Shown: one piece after another, positions 8,641 through 16,846 of the stretch | Layout: every line of letters starts with the position of its first letter | Numbering within the stretch: the stretch's first letter is position 1 | Assembly: GCA_937899105.1 (NCBI GenBank) | Contig: CALBPF010000179.1 | Coordinates: forward strand, 1 to 34,993 | Length of the DNA: 34,993 nucleotides | Direction: 5' to 3' | Origin: an uncultured Flammeovirgaceae bacterium | GTDB taxonomy: Bacteria > Bacteroidota > Bacteroidia > Cytophagales > Cyclobacteriaceae | The notes under the pieces: model-generated | The model's database searches: none | The model's input: only the letters and a program-made list of their open reading frames with translations | What the model was told of the DNA's origin: nothing | Position numbers and translations under genes: made by a program

Positions 8641-8720
8641 ACGCTTTTCCAATGCCTGAAAAGGCACGGTGTGAGGTTTCGAGTTTTTATTGTTTCTTTC
8701 AAGTTAAAACATCAAGATCC

Positions 8721-8951
8721 ATGAACACAAAATCGTTGAAAAAGAAATGGCTCATCTTCTCCATTAGTGGATTGGTCCTCACCGGCTTCGGCTTAAGTTT
8801 ATTTGGTGAGGCCTCCTATTTGAAAAACACAGATGCTCCTACATGGGATTGGGTACTGCTCGGCGCCGCCGCACTCGTCGTGTTTAACTCAGGGCTTTCG
8901 CTTTTTGGCCAGGGAGTGATCTTCAGAGTCAAAATGGATAGTGATTTTTAA
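8721..8951 (+). CDS. Small two-TM membrane protein
   Basis: This is a 76-aa protein from ATG 8721 (MNTKSLKKKWLIFSISG). The frame is open upstream to 8652, but that part reads through non-coding sequence. A basic N-terminus is followed by one hydrophobic helix (about residues 11-30), a short loop with WDW, and a second helix (about residues 46-68). This gives a hairpin topology with the basic end probably inside. I do not recognise the family with certainty; similar small proteins are common in Cytophagales. It ends three bases before the end of the methyltransferase-fusion gene, to which it is convergent. Confidence 0.65.
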   Translation: MNTKSLKKKWLIFSISGLVLTGFGLSLFGEASYLKNTDAPTWDWVLLGAAALVVFNSGLSLFGQGVIFRVKMDSDF

Positions 8952-8954
8952 CTA

Positions 8955-10028
8955 TTACTCTAAAATGGCATTCGCTTTAAAAAAGGTATAGCAAAACGTG
9001 CCTCCGCCTTCTGCTGTTTTATACAGGTCCTGAATACCGTCTTCCATTTCTTGACTTGAAATGACTTTCTTTGAAAGGGCCTCTTCTGTTACTCCACGGA
9101 TCATGGCCGTGAAGGTGTTTTTGATAAAACCTTCTATCATCTCAGGTTTTGAATCATCCACATAGACTTGCCTTGGGCTTACTTTGATGTCCTTGAATCC
9201 TGCATCATTGAGTATAGGGTATAATTGCCTGCCAATATTTGTATTACCACCATTCATTTTTTGAAGGCTGATCTGTGCTTCAATAGCTTTTCGTGCTGCC
9301 TTGCTTTCAGGATAAAAATAAGTAGACCCGTGATCTCCTTCAATGACCGTTATTGTACCCCCTTTTTTAAGGACTCGCTTAAATTCTTTGAGAGCCACTT
9401 CAGGACTCTTCAAATGTTCGAGAAGAAAACAAATAAAAACATGATCAAAACATGCATCATCAAATGGTAAATCAAAAACATCAGCTTGTTTAAATTCTAC
9501 ATTTTTAATGTCATTTTCCTTTACCATTTCGTTTGCTTGTGATAGTGATTTTTCTGAGAGGTCAACAGCAATAAAATTGGATGCCGGGTTGCTTGAACAA
9601 ATGATCTTCGTCTGCGCCCCAACACCACATCCGGCTTCTAATATCAATGACCCATCCTCCCATATAGAATCCCAGTGCAACAGATCGGAAACCGTTTTAG
9701 CCTGATCATTTAGTCGCTTCGTTTCTTCTTCAGAATATCCATGCACATAATCCCTTAGCTGGTCCTGGTTAATTTGTTGGACACTATTTTCAAGCTTTTT
9801 TAACTGGTTCAGAATATCCGCACCGGCATCTCTAAACTCCTTTCCCGCAGGAGTGAAATGGAGTTGATTATTGATGCGGTAAAACACTTGCGTTTCAAGC
9901 TGCGCTTCAAGCTCTTTCAATTGATGACTCAATGCGGACTGTGTTAAAAATAACTTCTCGGCAGCCTTCTTTAAGGACCCAACCTTCGCAATGGTATCGA
10001 TCAATTTCAGGTGTCGAACTTCGATCAT
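8955..10028 (-). CDS. MetR-type LysR HTH domain fused to a class I SAM methyltransferase
   Basis: This 357-aa protein combines two domains in one open frame. Residues 1-62 are a LysR-type winged helix very close in pattern to MetR (MIEVRHLKLI; TQSALSHQLKELEAQL; LHFTPAGKEF). A helical linker of about 30 residues follows. From about residue 97 comes a class I methyltransferase: YSEEETKRLNDQ, SAM motif I ILEAGCGVGAQT at 129-140, acidic ISM VDLSEKSL, motif II-like QADVFDLPFDDACFDHVF and motif III-like LKKGGTITVIEGDH. The LysR effector-binding domain is absent; the methyltransferase takes its place. The frame is open 20 codons upstream, but the start at 10028 matches MetR. It is divergent from the LytTR gene, so it may regulate that gene, itself, or both. 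The methyl acceptor is unknown. Confidence 0.85.
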   Translation of the reverse strand: MIEVRHLKLIDTIAKVGSLKKAAEKLFLTQSALSHQLKELEAQLETQVFYRINNQLHFTPAGKEFRDAGADILNQLKKLENSVQQINQDQLRDYVHGYSEEETKRLNDQAKTVSDLLHWDSIWEDGSLILEAGCGVGAQTKIICSSNPASNFIAVDLSEKSLSQANEMVKENDIKNVEFKQADVFDLPFDDACFDHVFICFLLEHLKSPEVALKEFKRVLKKGGTITVIEGDHGSTYFYPESKAARKAIEAQISLQKMNGGNTNIGRQLYPILNDAGFKDIKVSPRQVYVDDSKPEMIEGFIKNTFTAMIRGVTEEALSKKVISSQEMEDGIQDLYKTAEGGGTFCYTFFKANAILE

Positions 10029-10178
10029 GACTTTTATATTAAATACCGAAGATAATTGATCTGCTTCAGTACGGATAAAAAGCGCCATGAAAAGAAATTA
10101 AGCCTGCCGTGAAAATAATTAATAGCCCTAAGCGATTCGTAGAGAGGTCAGACTAGATCAACAATTGATTATAAAAGG

Positions 10179-11060
10179 TTGAGTGATCATCTTTACATCT
10201 TGTCTCCTTTAGGTAAACCCCATCCCTTCATCTACAATACAACCAGCATTGTGCTACCTGGAGTGGTCACTTTTATGCTTATTGCACTCATAGCGCCTTT
10301 TGGTTTTGCGGCATTGTCCGTTATTCACCGACTGCTTTTTGCACTGGTCATCGGTTTTGTAAGCTCTATTTCTGTGATTTTGGTAGTTATAAGCTTTCGA
10401 AAGATACTTCCTAATTATATGCAGGAAGATAGCTGGACGGTAGGGAAAGAAGTCACACTTTATATTTCAGTTGCGGCGGTCATTTGTGTATTGATCTTCC
10501 TGTTTTTCGTTGTTTTAAATCTTTCCACGACGCCTTTGTCAGACCTTTTTAAAAAGGTAGCGCTGTTTACCGCGGCAATCAGTATTTTTCCCATTATCAT
10601 TCAGGTTCTGTATGAGCAGTACCGTTTCCAAAAGCGAAGTGCAGTGAATGCGCTGGCCCTTACAAAAAACCTGGGCTCAAACTCGAAAGTACCTTCCGGA
10701 GTCGATAATGGAGCGGAAAGCATTCGTTTTGAAGCAGAAAATGGAAAGGTGGAATTACAACTTGGTATGGATCAGATCTGTTACCTAAAAGCAGACGGCA
10801 ACTATGTCGAAGTCTTCTACTTGAACCAGGAAAAGATGGAGAAAAAGCTTATTCGAAACCGTCTTAAAGTGTTTGCCGAACAGCTTCCGGGCCGCTTGTT
10901 TTTCCATTGCCATAAAAGTTATGTTGTTAATGGTAAGCAGACATTAAGTGTGGAAGGCAATGCCCGAAACTTTGAGCTGACTCTGCATGCGACAAGTTTT
11001 CGAGTTCCTGTCTCACGTTCCAAATCAGAGAAGCTTTCTAGTTTTTTGAAATCACTTTAG
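10179..11060 (+). CDS. Membrane-anchored LytTR DNA-binding regulator
   Basis: This is a 293-aa protein. Four hydrophobic helices occupy roughly residues 25-145 (for example GVVTFMLIALIAPFGFAAL and VAAVICVLIFLFFVVLN). A linker follows, then a LytTR domain from about residue 190 to the end. Its landmarks are ICYLKADGNYVEVFY, RNRLKVFAEQLP, FFHCHKSYVVN and FRVPVSRSKSEKL. No receiver domain is present, so the signal is probably sensed in the membrane. The start is a TTG at 10179; the N-terminal HPFIYN is shared by other membrane LytTR proteins, which supports it, but no good ribosome binding site is visible. The gene is divergent from the HTH-methyltransferase gene across about 150 bases. Confidence 0.85.
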   Translation: MSDHLYILSPLGKPHPFIYNTTSIVLPGVVTFMLIALIAPFGFAALSVIHRLLFALVIGFVSSISVILVVISFRKILPNYMQEDSWTVGKEVTLYISVAAVICVLIFLFFVVLNLSTTPLSDLFKKVALFTAAISIFPIIIQVLYEQYRFQKRSAVNALALTKNLGSNSKVPSGVDNGAESIRFEAENGKVELQLGMDQICYLKADGNYVEVFYLNQEKMEKKLIRNRLKVFAEQLPGRLFFHCHKSYVVNGKQTLSVEGNARNFELTLHATSFRVPVSRSKSEKLSSFLKSL

Positions 11061-11114
11061 ATCGTTAGACTTTTTATTTTCCAATAAATGTTATCTTGAT
11101 TTTTGAACCTGACT

Positions 11115-12377
11115 ATGAACCGCAGACACCTCCTGAAAACCATGGGCTTGAGCCTGGCTACCACTCCACTTTTATCCGTGGAAGGTTTTGCACTCGACCT
11201 ATTATTTGCTGAAGAAGGCCACGCAAGTGACGAAAAATTCTGGAAGAAGTTTGCTAAGCAGCATTACAACGTCTCCTCTGATTTTATCAACCTGGAAAAT
11301 GGCTATTTTGGCGTACAGCCCAATTCGGTACTAAAGGCTTACCAAGCCAATATTGAAAAGGTAAATGCCTATTCTTCCAAGTTTATGCGGCAGGAGTTTT
11401 ATCAAAAGAACTACCCTGAAATCAAGCAGGCCCTGGCTGACGTAAGCGGAGTATTACCTGAGGAGTTACTCATTACCCGCAATGCCACTGAAGCGCTCAA
11501 CATTTTGATCCAGGGTCTCGATCTGAAAAAAGGTGATGAGGTGATCCTGCAGCATCACGACTATCATAGCATGATCGAGACGTTCCGGATGCTGGAAAAC
11601 AAAATAGGCATCACGCTTAAGTTTGTCGATGTGCCGTTGGCGCCAAAAAACCATCAGGAAATCATTGATATTTATACTGATGCGATTACTAATAAAACGC
11701 GATGCATCCTGGTTACACACCTGACCCACCTCACCGGCCAGATTATGCCGGTCAAGGAAATCAGTACCATCGCCAGGTCAAAAGGGATTGATGTCATTGT
11801 TGATGCAGCCCACAGCTTTGCTCAAATTGATTACAGGTTTCAGGATCTCAATGCGGATTTTATTGGGGTGAACCTGCACAAGTGGTTTGGCAATCCGCTA
11901 GGTGCCGGGCTGATGTATGTCAAAAAAGAAAGGATTAAGGACATCCAGCCGCTGTATGGTGACAGTAAAAAAGCCATTGATGACATCGATAAACTTGGGC
12001 ACTATGGCACCCCCGCCACGCCTATAGTGATGACCATTACTGAGGCAGCTAAGTTCCACGTAATGGTGGGTATCCTGCCCAAAGAAGCTCGGTTGCGCTA
12101 TTTAAAAGAATACTGGACACAACGAGCAAAAAACATAGATAGAGTTTCAATAACTACTCCACTAGATGCTCAGCAGTCCTGTGCTTTGGCCAGCTTCAAA
12201 GTAGAAGGTGTCACAGCAAAAGATGTTGTCAAGAAACTTGACGATAAGTTTCGTGTGTTCACGGTCATCAGAAAATTACATGATGATACGGTAGTCCGCG
12301 TTACACCCAATCTCTATAACAGCACGGATGATTTGGAAAGGTTGTTAGAAGGCATCGAGGCCATTACCAAAAGTTAG
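11115..12377 (+). CDS. Tat-exported class V aminotransferase-fold PLP enzyme
   Basis: This 420-aa protein begins with a twin-arginine signal (MNRRHLLKTMGLSLATTP). It continues as an isopenicillin-N-epimerase-like class V aminotransferase. Landmarks are LENGYFGVQP, TRNATEALN, DVIVDAAHSFAQID and the PLP lysine Lys256 in NLHKWFGNPLGAG. The C-terminal small domain ends with RVTPNLYNSTDDLERL. The pyridoxal enzyme probably folds in the cytoplasm and is exported to the periplasm. The reaction (epimerase, desulfurase or aminotransferase) is not fixed by the motifs. A TTG four codons upstream (11103) is an alternative start. It lies 54 bases after the LytTR gene and may be co-transcribed or controlled by it. 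Confidence 0.87.
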   Translation: MNRRHLLKTMGLSLATTPLLSVEGFALDLLFAEEGHASDEKFWKKFAKQHYNVSSDFINLENGYFGVQPNSVLKAYQANIEKVNAYSSKFMRQEFYQKNYPEIKQALADVSGVLPEELLITRNATEALNILIQGLDLKKGDEVILQHHDYHSMIETFRMLENKIGITLKFVDVPLAPKNHQEIIDIYTDAITNKTRCILVTHLTHLTGQIMPVKEISTIARSKGIDVIVDAAHSFAQIDYRFQDLNADFIGVNLHKWFGNPLGAGLMYVKKERIKDIQPLYGDSKKAIDDIDKLGHYGTPATPIVMTITEAAKFHVMVGILPKEARLRYLKEYWTQRAKNIDRVSITTPLDAQQSCALASFKVEGVTAKDVVKKLDDKFRVFTVIRKLHDDTVVRVTPNLYNSTDDLERLLEGIEAITKS

Positions 12378-12659
12378 ATATGTTATTGTTATTGTCTTAC
12401 TTTTCATTTTATAGGGCTGGCTACCGTTTTTAGAAATACCATGTGTGAAATGGCTCTGATCGTCCTTGCCGGTTATGTACTTACTTACTTTTTGGGTTGA
12501 GCAGATGTTTATTGAGATGTACATCATCATGTTCGCGGTGTTAACAGAGGTTCCGTATCTTTTAATTATGTTTAACTCCGACAAATATCGATTAGATAGA
12601 TAGCTCTAACAACATTCAATTAAGTGGCACACCTTCATTCAAAAAAAGAATAAACAGAC
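12378..12659. other. Intergenic region with no recognised feature
   Basis: These 282 bases separate the aminotransferase and the hydrolase. Open frames are short and lack family character. No clear terminator, repeat or consensus promoter was seen. The promoter of the hydrolase gene presumably lies here. Confidence 0.6.
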
Positions 12660-13424
12660 ATGCTAAACACTAAAAAATACGGTTCAGGCCGTCCACTGAT
12701 CTTCGTTCATGGGTTCTGCGAAGACAGCAGCATGTGGGAAGGTTTTTGCGAGCCGTTCATTGATCAGCATGAGGTTTTTTTAGTTGATCTGCCAGGGTTT
12801 GGAAAGAGCTCCCTGCCCTCCAAAGACTTTACTCTTGAAGAAATCGCTGATCAATTGGCCCAATGGATGAAGTCCTTGAAAATTAACAACGCGATTGTGA
12901 TTGGTCACTCTCTCGGAGGCTATGTGATCTTGGAATTAGCGAAGAACTACCCCGAATTGATCGAGGGCTTTGGACTCTTTCATTCAACGGCCTTTGTCGA
13001 TACAGAAGAAAAGCGAGATACGCGCAACAAAGTGATTGAGTTTGTGGAGGAAAATGGTGTGGAGGTTTTTGCGGACTCATTCGTACCTCAACTCTTTTAT
13101 ACAAAGAACCGAAAGCGCCTGGCCACAGAAATAGAGCAAGCCGTTAACACCGCCAGACAACCCCCTTTGGAAACGTTAGTTGGCTATACTAAAGCTATGC
13201 GCGACCGTAATGATCGTACGGATGTGCTCAAAACTTTTGATAGCCCCGTTCTTTTCATTGCCGGGGATCAGGATACTTCTGTGCCTCTGGATAAATCGGA
13301 AAAACAAATTCCAATGATTCAAAAAGGAGTCACGGGCATTCTCCAAAACACCGGTCATATGGGGATGTTCGAAGCCAAAGGAGTAAGCCAACAACTGATT
13401 CACGAATTTCTGTCACTTAGGTAA
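12660..13424 (+). CDS. Alpha/beta hydrolase
   Basis: This 254-aa cytosolic enzyme has a complete alpha/beta-hydrolase layout. The oxyanion region is FVHGFCEDSSMW. The nucleophile is Ser84 in GHSLGGY. The acid is probably Asp205 or Asp203 in GDQDTSVPL, and His233 in NTGHMGMFE is the base. The lid region between strands 6 and 7 is short. It resembles the esterase and BioH-like group, but the substrate cannot be assigned. There is no signal peptide. The downstream region on the other strand is a pseudogene, so the hydrolase has no functional partner on that side. Confidence 0.88.
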   Translation: MLNTKKYGSGRPLIFVHGFCEDSSMWEGFCEPFIDQHEVFLVDLPGFGKSSLPSKDFTLEEIADQLAQWMKSLKINNAIVIGHSLGGYVILELAKNYPELIEGFGLFHSTAFVDTEEKRDTRNKVIEFVEENGVEVFADSFVPQLFYTKNRKRLATEIEQAVNTARQPPLETLVGYTKAMRDRNDRTDVLKTFDSPVLFIAGDQDTSVPLDKSEKQIPMIQKGVTGILQNTGHMGMFEAKGVSQQLIHEFLSLR

Positions 13425-13426
13425 CC

Positions 13427-14020
13427 TCAGGAGATAAACTTAATTTTCAGAGGATAAGGTTTTACCACTTTTCCCCGGAATGCTTGTATGGCTTTAATCA
13501 TCGGTAGACCAATAATCAAGAAAAGTGCGAGTTCGGAAATTAGAAAAACCGAGCCAAGGACAACGGGCGCTGAAACTTCAGATGACTCAACAGTAACCTG
13601 ACCTCGAGAGATAAAGCTTGGCGCCACCAGAAATAGGAAAAAGCAAAGGGTGCTAATAGCAGGTAAAGAGAATAGCTTATTTGGGCATTCAGCAGATCCC
13701 TGCCTTGTCGATCGACATGGTTGATACTGTCCTTTTTATAAACCCAAAAGATCAGAGGCCCGATGACATTGCCTCCAAAAGGGAAGATAAAATAAGCCAG
13801 TGTACTTAAATGCAGGGCTATAAGCGCTCCTCTGTCCTTCTCTGCGGAAAGGGGGAATAAAGGTTTTCATACTTACTTTTAAGGCCTCTGCAATGGTTTT
13901 AAGGTATAGAGTCTGGGGTCTACTTCTGCGGCTTCGATGCGCTGGGCGGTGCGAACATTTAGGTTACAGACCTCGAGCCAATTCCTCTTGAGTATTGCCC
14001 TTTAGCTTATGATGATGAAT
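13427..14020 (-). pseudogene. Degraded HTH (XRE)-DUF4870 membrane protein gene
   Basis: Conceptual translation of the minus strand recovers a known architecture in broken pieces. Near 13965-14020 is KLKGNTQEELA; then, one frame shifted, NLNVRTAQRIEAAEVDP and LKTIAEALKVSM, which is an XRE-type HTH. After a second shift near the C-run at 13852-13858 comes LAYFIFPFGGNVIGPLIFW and VDRQGRDLLNAQISYSL, typical of DUF4870. A third shift near 13640-13660 leads to the last piece (13427-13627), with hydrophobic LGSVFLISELALFLIIGLPM and the end KVVKPYPLKIKFIS. No start codon remains. At least three independent frameshifts make a sequencing artefact unlikely. Confidence 0.8.
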
Positions 14021-14135
14021 TAGTCTTTTTCGCGATAAACTCGGTTCCTATTTTCATGATGCCAAGTTCCGAACTGCCCGTGAAAATGGCCACGGCGGAC
14101 GCCCGACATTCACCCGACTTGTTGCCAGAAGCCAT
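14007..14135 (-). other. Unassigned 42-codon open frame in the decayed region
   Basis: An ATG at 14135 opens 42 codons ending with serines and TAA. It overlaps the broken 5' end of the HTH pseudogene. The peptide includes ASAVAIFTGSSELGIMKIG and then TEFIAKKTN. I cannot place it in a family. It may be part of a repeat or of another degraded gene rather than a real protein. Confidence 0.2.
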
Positions 14136-14151
14136 GAGTGCACTATGTAAA

Positions 14152-15318
14152 TCAGGGTTTTTTGTAAACAGCAATGAAGCCAAGTATAGGACCTGCTGCG
14201 AGTGTCATGTATAAATACTGTGCGCTTACAAATGAAGAAAGCCAGCTAAGCAGCTGGATGCTCACGATCGTAATCGAAAATCCGATACAGTTAACGATAG
14301 TAAGTGCCGTTCCTTTCGTTTCTGATGCTGCACTATGCGCAACCAAGGTTTAATACATCTGGGAAGCTGCGATCACTACCATGTCCCAGAAAATAAGATA
14401 TGCGATGAACACGATTGTACCGGGCGTTGCTATGATGAGTGGCGAAATCAAGCAGCACAAACCTGAAAATGAAAGGGCGACAATAGCCGTCTTTCGGGCT
14501 CCCACTCTGAGAGAGATATACCCCCCCATAATACATGCAAGCCCGCCAATAGCGATGACAGCGAAAGATAAAATGGGAACATCGAGAACCGCATCCGGGT
14601 GGAGCTGTAGATATACGCCTAGTATAACAGGAACGAAAGCCCAAAACGCATAGAGCTCCCACATGTGGCCAAAGTAACCGAAGGCTGCGGATCTAAAGCT
14701 TGCATTTTTAAATATCTCTGAAATAGTGGAAAACTCCATTTTTTGCATAGCCCTGCGGAAAGGTCCGTCTTTTACGAAGATACCGGTTAGCATTCCTCCT
14801 AAAACGGCCAAGATAGATGTTGTGAAAAGTACAAGCTTCCAGGATAAGCCTGCGGTTAATCCTTTTAGTAAGTGTGGTAGGGCGGTGCCTAATACCAATG
14901 CGCCCACAAGGTAACCTAGGGCTTTTCCAAGACCTTCCTTATGATAGTCTGCCGCTATCTTCATTCCCACAGGATAAATGCCTGCCAGGAAAAAGCCTGT
15001 AAAAAACCTAAAGCTAGTTAGGGTCCACAATGTATTACTCTCGATGATGGTACCCAAATTAAAAACAGCAGCCAATAGAGCGCTTACAAAAAAAACCTTG
15101 GATGGTGAAAAGCGATCCGCAATGGTGAAAATCGCGAAACAGAGCGTACCTGATATAAAACCGAACTGAACAGCCGAGGTGAGATAACCCAGCGCGCCTT
15201 CTTCTAAGGAAAAACCAGCCACTAAGTCATTCATAACCCCATTGCTGGCGAACCATAATGAGGTACAGCAAAACTGAGATATAATAATTAGTGGCAGTTC
15301 CCTGGTTCCAGGTTTCAT
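14152..15318 (-). pseudogene. MFS transporter interrupted by one in-frame stop codon
   Basis: The main frame (14350-15318) encodes about ten helices of an MFS transporter beginning MKPGTRELPLIIISQFC and stopping abruptly after MVVIAASQMY. In the same frame, right after the TAA at 14350-14352, the protein continues as TLVAHSAASETKGTALTIVN, then two more helices, and ends with YKKP at 14152. Read through, the total is about 388 residues, the normal MFS size. A single base change (for example TCA to TAA) would explain the stop. Strictly it is either a recent pseudogene, a suppressed stop or a sequencing error. ATG 15318 is preferred over the GTG at 15330. It overlaps the transcript of the 44-aa protein upstream. 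The substrate is unknown. Confidence 0.8.
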
Positions 15319-15320
15319 AG

Positions 15321-15455
15321 TCAACCGCACCCGAGGTTCTTTTTGAGATCTCTGTCGGGGAAACCGCCGAAGTCTTTGGTAGGTTCCTCCTCATCATTGA
15401 TCACTTTAGTCTTTTTTGGCGCCTCGGCCTTTTTAGGTTTCTTCTTTTTGGACAT
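15321..15455 (-). CDS. Conserved small protein, 44 aa, Lys-rich with FGGFPDRDLKKNLGCG tail
   Basis: An ATG at 15455 opens a 44-aa frame: a Lys/Pro/Ala-rich start (MSKKKKPKKAEAPKKTK), an acidic stretch (NDEEEPTKD) and the end FGGFPDRDLKKNLGCG. I recall very similar C-termini (FGG.P.RDLKKNLGCG) in short hypothetical proteins of Bacteroidota, so this is probably a genuine conserved gene. Its TGA is two bases from the MFS ATG at 15318, so the two are likely translated from one mRNA. Function is unknown. The charged body and single cysteine near the end suggest a soluble nucleic-acid- or protein-binding peptide, but that is a guess. Confidence 0.7.
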   Translation of the reverse strand: MSKKKKPKKAEAPKKTKVINDEEEPTKDFGGFPDRDLKKNLGCG

Positions 15456-15518
15456 AATCGAATTTACATCTATTTAAATAATTATGAACCTCAGGTTATC
15501 ACTTCCGTTATCAGGTTA

Positions 15519-16298
15519 ATGATCTTATTGGCTTTATCACTGCTGCTGAGTGTAGAACCACAACCTCTGACGGTTACTAAAATTGACGATGGAGACGGCA
15601 TCGTTAAAATCATTGCCATAAATAATAATTACTGCGATTATTCTATAGAGGTAAGTGCGGAATATGAAAACATGGAGCCAGATATACCTTTGCCTGCGGT
15701 TCGTATTGCTAAGGCTCAGGATACTACCGTACTGGTTACCCTTTCACGCAAGAGGCGTGCATCCTGGAGGTATAAATATAAGTACCGGTACGTGCTAGGT
15801 AATGTTGAAGAGGCTGAACATGATGATAATGTCGTTTATTTACTTCCTTACGATAAATCAGAAACATACCGATTATTTCAAGGCTATAATGGGCCCTTTT
15901 CTCATAACGGGAAGAAGGCATTAGATTTTGTAATGGATGTGGGAACGCCGATTCAGGCGGCAAGGGATGGTGTAGTAGTTCGCTTGAGAGAAGATTCAAA
16001 CAAAGGTTGTGAAGACGAAAGCTGTAAAGAATTTGCCAATTATCTGCTCATAGCCCATGATGACGGGACTATTGCCAAATATTTTCACCTGAAAGAAAAT
16101 GGTGTGCTGGTCTCAATAGGCGATAAAGTTTCCAAGGGAGATAAGATAGGTCTCAGTGGTAACACGGGGTGGTCAACCGGCCCACACTTACATTTTGAAG
16201 TATACCGACCCAGAATGGATGGGGAAGAAACTCTGTCCACCTATTTCGCCACGAAAGACGCAGACAAAGTTTTACTCATCGAAGGGAAAAAATATTAA
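15519..16298 (+). CDS. Exported M23 family metallopeptidase
   Basis: This 259-aa protein has a hydrophobic N-terminus (MILLALSLLLSV), a beta-sandwich-like region (residues about 15-105) and a C-terminal LytM/M23 domain. The metal-site landmarks are SHNGKKALDF (His and Asp), the AKYFHL histidine and the GPHLHFEV motif (HxH). It probably cleaves peptidoglycan cross-links or a periplasmic peptide. The ATG at 15519 overlaps the TAA of an 11-codon frame starting at 15484 (TAATG). That frame is also signal-like (MNLRLSLPLSG), so the true leader may be longer or split. The gene is divergent from the small protein-MFS pair. Confidence 0.88.
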   Translation: MILLALSLLLSVEPQPLTVTKIDDGDGIVKIIAINNNYCDYSIEVSAEYENMEPDIPLPAVRIAKAQDTTVLVTLSRKRRASWRYKYKYRYVLGNVEEAEHDDNVVYLLPYDKSETYRLFQGYNGPFSHNGKKALDFVMDVGTPIQAARDGVVVRLREDSNKGCEDESCKEFANYLLIAHDDGTIAKYFHLKENGVLVSIGDKVSKGDKIGLSGNTGWSTGPHLHFEVYRPRMDGEETLSTYFATKDADKVLLIEGKKY

Positions 16299-16315
16299 TT
16301 CGTAATAAAGTCCAC

Positions 16316-16753
16316 CTATGCCCTTGAAATATGTCTTTCCTTCAAATACTGCATTGCACTGTAGCTCATCAGGCAACCTGAAGCGCTACCCTCAATGAAT
16401 ATTTGAAATGATGCACCGTATTTATTCATGTAGATCCCAAATAGCTCATTGTTTCTTATTGACTCAATAAAATCTGGGTTGATGAATGTGATATATCCAA
16501 ATCCGAATACGGCAAAAATAGTTGAGGCTACGAATGCTGTAGCTACTCCTGTGCCAATTCCTATGAAATAATTGAATTCAGAGAGTGTCTTTTTTGATTC
16601 TTTAATGGCCAGAAATACACAGGTAAATAGTATCCCCGCATTTAGAATCCTTAACTCGGGTATATGAATGAGCCCGATAAACTTCATAATTAGAAAGTAA
16701 GCTGATAAACCTAAAAATGCCTTGATGCCCCATTTTAAACTGATCTTTTCCAT
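16316..16753 (-). CDS. Four-helix membrane protein, DUF4199-like
   Basis: This 145-aa integral membrane protein has four hydrophobic segments: about residues 10-30, 36-50, 60-88 and a weaker one near 112-130. The arrangement, with a polar loop INPDFIESIRNNELFG before the last segment, resembles DUF4199 proteins of Bacteroidota; this match is from memory of the pattern only. No catalytic motif is visible. It converges on the M23 gene with an 18-base gap. Upstream on the same strand lies the degraded corA remnant. Confidence 0.6.
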   Translation of the reverse strand: MEKISLKWGIKAFLGLSAYFLIMKFIGLIHIPELRILNAGILFTCVFLAIKESKKTLSEFNYFIGIGTGVATAFVASTIFAVFGFGYITFINPDFIESIRNNELFGIYMNKYGASFQIFIEGSASGCLMSYSAMQYLKERHISRA

Positions 16754-16801
16754 AATGCTATAGTTTAGTTTTACTCGACGTATATCTTGTACAAACTCAC
16801 G

Positions 16802-16838
16802 GTCAACATTGTTCAGAATGGGCTTTTAAAATGTTGAC
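16802..16838. repeat. 9-bp perfect inverted repeat downstream of the corA remnant
   Basis: GTCAACATT at 16802-16810 pairs with AATGTTGAC at 16830-16838 across a 19-base loop. There is no T-run on either side. It may be an operator for the four-helix protein gene (start 16753) or the remains of the corA 3' end. The evidence is weak. Confidence 0.3.
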
Positions 16839-16846
16839 AATTAGAT

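Noticed and set aside
7600..8667. Dehydrogenase start at 8667 (355 aa)
   Set aside because: The extra 40 residues are encoded by the GC-rich non-coding island and do not fit the family; ATG 8547 does.
9225..9705. Plus-strand frames inside the methyltransferase gene
   Set aside because: Shadow frames with no homology or start signals.
12345..12584. 79-codon minus-strand frame
   Set aside because: Overlaps the aminotransferase end, has no family character and no ribosome binding site.
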